NCBI RefSeq assembly: GCF_009299795.1
Contig: NZ_VIGP01000003.1
Span: forward strand, 372,001-436,000
DNA from: Brachybacterium subflavum
GTDB lineage: Bacteria; Actinomycetota; Actinomycetes; Actinomycetales; Dermabacteraceae
DNA: 64,000 nucleotides
Reading direction: 5' to 3'
This document shows positions 59,769 to 64,000 of the stretch, one piece after another. The stretch's first letter is position 1. The number at the start of each line of letters is the position of its first letter. A program made the translations under genes and the position numbers. The notes beneath the pieces were generated by a model. The model was not told where the DNA came from and did no database searches. It saw only the letters and a list, made by a program, of their open reading frames with translations.

Positions 59769-60755
59769 CTATACAGCCTCTTTCTGCAGATCTTTACTAT
59801 ACAGAGTGAATTGCTTGTCCCTCACGAAGCCGAGTCGCTCGTAGAGCCGCGTCGCTCCGGTGAGGCTCTCGCCGTCGACCTCGAGCTGGACCTCGTCGAA
59901 CTCCCCCGACGCCGCGGCGAGGCGCAGGGTGCGGGCGAGCACGGCGGTGCCGATCCCGCGCCCGCGGGCCTCGGGCCGAGTGCCGACCAGCGCGATGTAG
60001 AGGCGGCGGTCCTCCCACACATCGGTCATCACATAGGCGAGGACGCGACCCGACCCGTCCACCGCGACCGAGGAGAACTCGGGGCGACGGGTCGAGGCGC
60101 TCCACAGGTGCGCCCAGCGCTCCGGGGACGACGGCGCCGATCCCCAGTGGTCGGCGAAGGCCGCGACATGCGCGGCGTGCACGGACTCGGAGTCCGCGTC
60201 ACCGGGAGTGCGCAGATCGATGCCCGCGATCGGCGGCGCGGGCGGCGGCACCTGCTCCCCCGGCAGCTCGCGGAGCATCTCCAGGAAGGAGCGCACGGGC
60301 GCGAAACCGCGGGCGGTCAGCAGCGAGCGCACGTCCGCGCCCTCGAGCCCTCCGCCCACGTGCATGTGACCGGCTCGGCCCGGGTGCTCCGACGCCGCCA
60401 GGCGCTCGGCGATCTCCTGCTGGGCATCGAGGATCCGGCCGCCGATCCCCCGGCGCCGGCGGGAAGGATGCACCCCTCCCGGCAGACGGCACCGCGCACG
60501 TCCCTCGCGATCGGGCTGCGCCGCGACGTCGACGCAGCCGTAGCCGACCAGTCGGTCGCCTTCGCGCACGGCGATCGACTCGCGGGCCAGATCCGTGCCC
60601 GGAGTCCCGAGGAACTCGCGCGTCGACTCGAGGGAGATGATCTCGCCGGTGTCGTCGGCCTCGCCGATGTCATTCATCAGCGAGCACAGCTGCTCGGCGT
60701 CGTCGGGGCGCAGCGTGTCCCAGGTGAGGTGTGCGGGCCGGGAGGTCGCGGTCAT
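59769..60755 (-). CDS. Tandem GNAT N-acetyltransferase
   Basis: This 328-residue protein has two GNAT folds. The first covers about residues 10-155 (RLVGYGCVDVA, then VHPSRRRRGIGGRILDAQQE with a changed acetyl-CoA loop). The second covers about 170-325 (ALVGTRPEARGRGIGTAVLA, LGFVRDKQFTLYSK). Such tandem proteins resemble mycothiol synthase in layout, but no clear MshD-specific feature was identified, so the substrate is open. The last 14 codons are AT-rich, unlike the rest. It overlaps the SHOCT gene by four bases and abuts the cap-like gene. Confidence 0.82.
   Translation of the reverse strand: MTATSRPAHLTWDTLRPDDAEQLCSLMNDIGEADDTGEIISLESTREFLGTPGTDLARESIAVREGDRLVGYGCVDVAAQPDREGRARCRLPGGVHPSRRRRGIGGRILDAQQEIAERLAASEHPGRAGHMHVGGGLEGADVRSLLTARGFAPVRSFLEMLRELPGEQVPPPAPPIAGIDLRTPGDADSESVHAAHVAAFADHWGSAPSSPERWAHLWSASTRRPEFSSVAVDGSGRVLAYVMTDVWEDRRLYIALVGTRPEARGRGIGTAVLARTLRLAAASGEFDEVQLEVDGESLTGATRLYERLGFVRDKQFTLYSKDLQKEAV
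59777..59801 (-). promoter_or_regulatory. Internal promoter and ribosome binding site in the GNAT 3' end
   Basis: On the minus strand TATAGT (59796-59801) is a -10-like element and AAAGAGG (59777-59783) is a strong ribosome binding site eight bases before the cap-like gene. Both lie in GNAT codons. Confidence 0.45.
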
Positions 60756-61057
60756 GGATTCCTTCCGTTCTCGGAGTCGAGGATCCGCCGGAGCCGCGCG
60801 TGCTCCTCGGGGCCGATCTCGCCGAGCGCGAGGCGCCGGTCGAGGATCGCCCGGGGGTCCTCCGATGCGGGATCGCGCTCGGGAGCCCGGCTCCCGTGCT
60901 GCGGGGGCGACCACGGCTCCTGCGGCGGGGTCGACGGGGCGGAGCGGGAACGTCTCACGAGGACGAGCACGAGTGCGACGACGGCCGCGATCACCAGCAG
61001 GGGCAGGATCACGAAGACGACGAGGACGATGAGATGCCATGGCTTGATCGCGCCCAC
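60752..61057 (-). CDS. Small membrane protein with SHOCT domain
   Basis: This 101-residue protein has one N-terminal membrane helix (LIVLVVFVILPLLVIAAVVA, about residues 8-27), a Pro/Ser/Arg linker and a C-terminal SHOCT motif (DPRAILDRRLALGEIGPEEH, about residues 70-89). SHOCT domains are short, widespread and of unknown function. The first eight residues, (M/V)GAIKPWH, are the same as those of TatA at 10446. The GTG start has GAGGAG about eight bases upstream. Confidence 0.8.
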   Translation of the reverse strand: MGAIKPWHLIVLVVFVILPLLVIAAVVALVLVLVRRSRSAPSTPPQEPWSPPQHGSRAPERDPASEDPRAILDRRLALGEIGPEEHARLRRILDSENGRNP

Positions 61058-61109
61058 GGTGCGACTCCTCTCCCCCGGGTCGACGCCCGCTGCGGACGCC
61101 TCACCCAGC

Positions 61110-61787
61110 CTATCGGCGCGCGGTGAGCGGCGACACGTCGAGCAGCTGTGCGAGGCGGGTGATCCGCGGGGCGGAGCCCGCCGGCAGATGGATTCCCGGG
61201 GTCTCGAGGAGGACGGCGGGGACGCCGGCGGCGCGGGCGGCCTCGACGTCCGCGCTCCGGTCCCCCACCGCGAGCACCCGTGCGGGATCCAGGCGGTGGC
61301 GCGCGACGAGCGCCTGCAGCATCTGCGGGTCGGGCTTGCGGGCGAAGCCGTCGGGCGCGCACACGAGGTCCTCGACCTCGAGCCTCGCCGCGTCCAGGAG
61401 CATGCGTGCGCTGACCGCGTCGCGATGCGTGGCCACCAGGTTCGCTCCCCCGCCCTCCCGCACGGCATCCATGACCTCACGGGCACCGGGCATCGCGGGC
61501 GCGGGATGCTCGCGCCAGTGCTCTTTCACCTGGTCGTACGCCTCCTGGAGCTCACGGCGAGGCACGCCGTGGCGTGCGCTCAGCTCGTCGATCGCGCGGG
61601 CGCTCGAGATCCGCGTCAGCCGCGCGACCTCGGCGATCCGCCCCGGCGCGGGGCCCGACGGGTCGTCGCCGAAGACCGCGCGGGCGAGCGCCCGGTCCAC
61701 GTCCGGGTAGGTGTCCAGGAGCGTCCCGCCGAGGTCCCAGATGATGCTCGCCCCGTCGCCGTCGCCGTCGCCTTCCCGATCCCGCAT
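61110..61787 (-). CDS. HAD family hydrolase
   Basis: This 225-residue protein has the haloacid dehalogenase fold: SIIWDLGGTLLDTYPDVDRA near residues 14-33, NLVATHRDAVSARMLL near 120, a Lys in FARKPDPQML near 153 and VLAVGDRSADVEAARAAGVP near 170. The cap is of the helical C1 type. The first motif is DLGGT rather than DxDGT, so the usual general acid Asp is replaced by Gly, which would weaken phosphatase activity. An acidic DGDGDG stretch precedes it. Confidence 0.82.
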   Translation of the reverse strand: MRDREGDGDGDGASIIWDLGGTLLDTYPDVDRALARAVFGDDPSGPAPGRIAEVARLTRISSARAIDELSARHGVPRRELQEAYDQVKEHWREHPAPAMPGAREVMDAVREGGGANLVATHRDAVSARMLLDAARLEVEDLVCAPDGFARKPDPQMLQALVARHRLDPARVLAVGDRSADVEAARAAGVPAVLLETPGIHLPAGSAPRITRLAQLLDVSPLTARR

Positions 61788-61816
61788 GCCCCGATGCTCC
61801 CACGCGCGCGGTCGGC

Positions 61817-62677
61817 TCAGGCGCTGCGCTTGAGGCTCCCCTTGAGGTCGGGGACGTCCGAGAGCAGTCTCTTGGTGTAGTCGCCATGGGGGTCGAAGAT
61901 GACCTCCTCCGTGGTGCCGCGCTCGACCACCCGGCCGTGCTCCATCACCGCGACGCGATCCGCGAGGTAGCAGGCCTGACCGATGTCGTGGGTGATGAAC
62001 AGGACCGTCAGGCCCAGATCGTGCTTGAGGTCGTGCAGCACGTTCAGGACGTTGACGCGCAGGGTGGCGTCCAGCATGCTCGTCGCCTCGTCGGCCAGCA
62101 GCACCGTCGGCTTCATCATCAGCGCGCGGGCGATCATCACGCGCTGGCGCTGGCCGCCGGAGAGCTGGTGCGGGAACTTCCCCATCGCCTCGTCGGGCGT
62201 GAGGTCGACGTACCCCAGGCACTGCTCGATGAGGTCGTCGGCCTCGTCCTTGGGGACCTCCGTCAGGTGCAGGCTGCGCCGCAGCAGCGAGCCGACGGTG
62301 AAGAACTGGTTGAAGGAGGCGAAGGGGTCCTGGAACACGGCCTGCACCTCGCGCCAGTACCCGCGCAGCTGACGACCGTGCAGTCGCGTGACGTCCTGAT
62401 CGCGGAAGGTGATGCTGCCCGAGGTGACGGGCATCAGCCGCAGCAGCATGCGGGCGAGCGTCGACTTGCCCGACCCGGACTCCCCCACCACCGCGAGCAC
62501 GCTGCCGGCGGGGAACTGCAGGGAGACGTCGTCGACCGCGACGACCTTCCCGCCCGCCACGCTGAACTCCTTGGTGACGTTCTCGCAGGCGAGCACCGCC
62601 TCCCCCGTCACCACGCTGTGGCTGAACATGTCATCGGTCCGGTCGCCGGTCGCCTCGGCCGTCGTGATCTGCTCCAT
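61817..62677 (-). CDS. Oligopeptide/dipeptide ABC transporter ATP-binding protein (OppF-like)
   Basis: This 286-residue ATPase has Walker A VVGESGSGKSTLARMLLRL near residue 65, the Q-loop VFQDPFASFNQFF near 116, the signature LSGGQRQRVMIARAL near 173, Walker B PTVLLADEATSMLD near 193 and the switch FITHD near 227. The length and domain layout match OppF/DppF. The ATG at 62677 is chosen because AGGAG lies about nine bases upstream; GTG 62686 would leave no room for it. It starts five bases after the oppD-like gene ends. Confidence 0.9.
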   Translation of the reverse strand: MEQITTAEATGDRTDDMFSHSVVTGEAVLACENVTKEFSVAGGKVVAVDDVSLQFPAGSVLAVVGESGSGKSTLARMLLRLMPVTSGSITFRDQDVTRLHGRQLRGYWREVQAVFQDPFASFNQFFTVGSLLRRSLHLTEVPKDEADDLIEQCLGYVDLTPDEAMGKFPHQLSGGQRQRVMIARALMMKPTVLLADEATSMLDATLRVNVLNVLHDLKHDLGLTVLFITHDIGQACYLADRVAVMEHGRVVERGTTEEVIFDPHGDYTKRLLSDVPDLKGSLKRSA

Positions 62678-62682
62678 GGCGC

Positions 62683-63615
62683 TCACTCCTCTCGCTCAGG
62701 GGTCGGGGCCGGCACCGCGGACGGCGTCGTCCCGCGCGCCCGGGCCTGGCCGCGCTGCCGGGTCTCCTCGGTCGGGTCGAGCACCGAGGAGAGCAGCTTC
62801 TTGGTGTAGGGGTGCTGCGGGTCGTGGACGAGCTGCTCCGTCGGCCCGGTCTCGACGATCCGTCCCGCGTTCATGATCGCGAGCCTGTCCGAGACCTGGG
62901 AGAGCACCGGGAGGTCGTGCGTCACGAAGACGACCCCGGACATGATGCCCTCCTCGACCATCGCGAGCAGCATCTCCACGAGCATGCGCTGGCTGGAGAC
63001 GTCGAGTGCGGAGGTCGGCTCGTCGGCGATCAGCAGGCGCGGGTTCAGCAGCGTCGAGATCACGGTGATCACGCGCTGCTTCATGCCGCCGGAGAGCTGA
63101 TGGGCGTAGGAGTCGAGCACCCGCACGGGCAGCTCGAGCATCTTCAGCCTGTCGCGCGCGAGGTCGAGCGCCTGGTCCTTGGTGACCGACCGGTCGTGCG
63201 CGCGCATCACGTCGTGCACGAGCGAGCGGATCCGCACCGTCGGGCTGATGGCGTTCATCGCGCCCTGCGGGAGCATCGAGACGGTGCCGCCGCGGTAGGG
63301 CCGCTGGCGCTTGACGTCGGCCGCGCCGTGGACGGTGGTGAGGTCGATGTCCTGACCGTCGATCTCGAGCCTCCCGCCGAGGACGTACAGCGGTGGGGTC
63401 GCGATCATCGCGAGCGAGTTGCCGAGAGTCGTCTTCCCGCAGCCGGACTCCCCGGCCAGACCCAGGATCTGCCCCTCCCCCAGCTCGAGGGAGACGGCGT
63501 CCACGGCGGTGAAGTCCTTCTCGCCGCCTCCGTAGACGGCGGTGACGTCGACGGCGCGGGCGAGCATCCCCTCGCGGCGGGAGGGGGTCTGGGGAGCCGG
63601 TGCGGCGAGGCTCAT
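62683..63615 (-). CDS. Oligopeptide/dipeptide ABC transporter ATP-binding protein (OppD-like)
   Basis: This 310-residue ATPase has Walker A LAGESGCGKTTLGNSLAMI near residue 54, the Q-loop MLPQGAMNAISPTVRI near 115, the signature LSGGMKQRVITVISTL near 172, Walker B PRLLIADEPTSALD near 190 and the OppD-type C-terminal HPYTKKLLSSVLDP near 274. It pairs with the OppF-like ATPase to drive peptide or similar uptake. It overlaps the permease gene by four bases. Confidence 0.9.
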   Translation of the reverse strand: MSLAAPAPQTPSRREGMLARAVDVTAVYGGGEKDFTAVDAVSLELGEGQILGLAGESGCGKTTLGNSLAMIATPPLYVLGGRLEIDGQDIDLTTVHGAADVKRQRPYRGGTVSMLPQGAMNAISPTVRIRSLVHDVMRAHDRSVTKDQALDLARDRLKMLELPVRVLDSYAHQLSGGMKQRVITVISTLLNPRLLIADEPTSALDVSSQRMLVEMLLAMVEEGIMSGVVFVTHDLPVLSQVSDRLAIMNAGRIVETGPTEQLVHDPQHPYTKKLLSSVLDPTEETRQRGQARARGTTPSAVPAPTPEREE

Positions 63616-64000
63616 GCCACGCCTCCTTCCTGGACGCCGCGGCCGGCGGCCGGGACAGCCGCGCTCGCGGGATCCTGTGCGTCGTCCCCGCCCTGCTCGC
63701 TGCGCGAGGCGGCGAGCGCACGGGCGTCCTCGGCACGGCGGGCGGCGGACTGCTTCATCTGCCGACGCTTGCCGCGTCGCAGGCGCGGGTTGAAGACCTC
63801 GTCGAGGCTCGCCTGCAGCAGGAGGAAGCCGAAGGACACGAGCGTGAGGATGATGGTCGGCGGCAGGAACGCCCACCAGGCGCCGCTCGCGACGGCCTGG
63901 AAGGCCAGCGCCCAGTGCAGCTGAGTGCCCAGGGAGTTCGCACCGGAAGGTCCGAGCCCCAGCATCGACAGCGCGGCCTCGGCGAGGATCGCGCCGGAGA
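63612..64000 (-). CDS. Oligopeptide/dipeptide ABC transporter permease (DppC-like), C-terminal part
   Basis: The frame runs off the window edge, so only about the last 128 residues are seen. They contain the conserved AILAEAALSMLGLGPSGAN loop, GAWWAFLPPTIILTLVSFGF and the DEVFNPRLRR ending of DppC/OppC permeases. A cytoplasmic tail of about 50 extra residues, rich in Arg, Gln and Ala, follows. The other permease and the binding protein presumably lie outside the window. Confidence 0.88.
   Translation of the reverse strand, partial: SGAILAEAALSMLGLGPSGANSLGTQLHWALAFQAVASGAWWAFLPPTIILTLVSFGFLLLQASLDEVFNPRLRRGKRRQMKQSAARRAEDARALAASRSEQGGDDAQDPASAAVPAAGRGVQEGGVA

Noticed and set aside
1-64000. 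tRNA, rRNA, insertion sequence, prophage or attachment site
   Set aside because: No cloverleaf-like sequence, transposase, integrase, phage structural gene or flanking repeats were seen; composition is even apart from two short AT-rich spots near 59.1 and 59.8 kb.

Overview
This 64 kb window is from a chromosome of a very GC-rich Gram-positive bacterium, almost certainly an actinomycete of the Micrococcales. The gene set and order resemble Brachybacterium and its relatives, but that is inferred from gene content and no search was run. Markers seen directly are RbpA, a fused PafB-PafC regulator, HelY, the ImuA'-ImuB-DnaE2 mutasome, a GT4-type GlgA, Lnt beside a polyprenol-phosphate mannosyltransferase, and many leaderless promoters of the form TANNNT followed by 6-8 bases and the start codon. 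No tRNA, rRNA, insertion sequence, prophage, CRISPR array or attachment site was found. Coding density is high and most neighbouring same-strand genes overlap by 1-4 bases.

Left part (1-19.8 kb, mostly plus strand): the end of priA, then fmt, rsmB and rpe; an FMN riboswitch controlling a RibM/PnuX-type riboflavin transporter; hisE-hisG and a small PH-domain protein; a DUF3866 gene divergent from pafBC; tatA, tatC, a diacylglycerol-kinase-like gene and helY; then a barrel-less amidohydrolase remnant, lnt, a dolichol/polyprenol-phosphate mannose synthase and an FxsA-like membrane protein. A long two-way terminator hairpin closes this block.

Middle part (19.8-39.2 kb): on the minus strand rbpA, a glycerophosphodiesterase, SURF1 and two membrane proteins sharing a tryptophan-rich N-terminal module. 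Divergent fabG is followed by a SixA-like phosphatase and convergent serB. Next come the divergent glycogen genes glgC and glgA, an RNB ribonuclease with a partner of unknown function, a dicarboxylate symporter, an orphan ABC ATPase, a SpoU-family RNA methyltransferase, a SAM methyltransferase, an unknown gene, a polyol dehydrogenase and a DUF222/HNH endonuclease.

DNA-damage cassette (39.2-45.9 kb): two LexA-type SOS boxes lie between the divergent DUF222/HNH gene and imuA'. imuA', imuB and dnaE2 form one translationally coupled operon. Between imuB and dnaE2 sits a 16-codon mini-ORF built from a tandem 15-base repeat, whose stop codon overlaps the dnaE2 start. With PafBC at 8.3 kb, the window holds parts of both known actinobacterial damage responses.

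Right part (45.9-64 kb): an MMPL transporter whose C-terminus looks like a decayed ABC ATPase, coupled to an unusually long repeat-rich YhgE/Pip protein and divergent from a TetR regulator with a palindromic operator; a YhhQ queuosine-precursor transporter; two MFS exporters; a CPBP protease; a Tat-exported GH25 lysozyme; an endonuclease/exonuclease/phosphatase protein; a cluster of HAD, SHOCT, tandem-GNAT and maltokinase-cap-like genes; and the end of an oligopeptide ABC transporter operon.

The strongest leads for undescribed biology are the mini-ORF coupling device in the mutasome operon, the SOS-box-linked DUF222/HNH gene beside it, the MMPL-pseudo-ATPase/YhgE module, the barrel-less amidohydrolase and a structured element before the CPBP gene.
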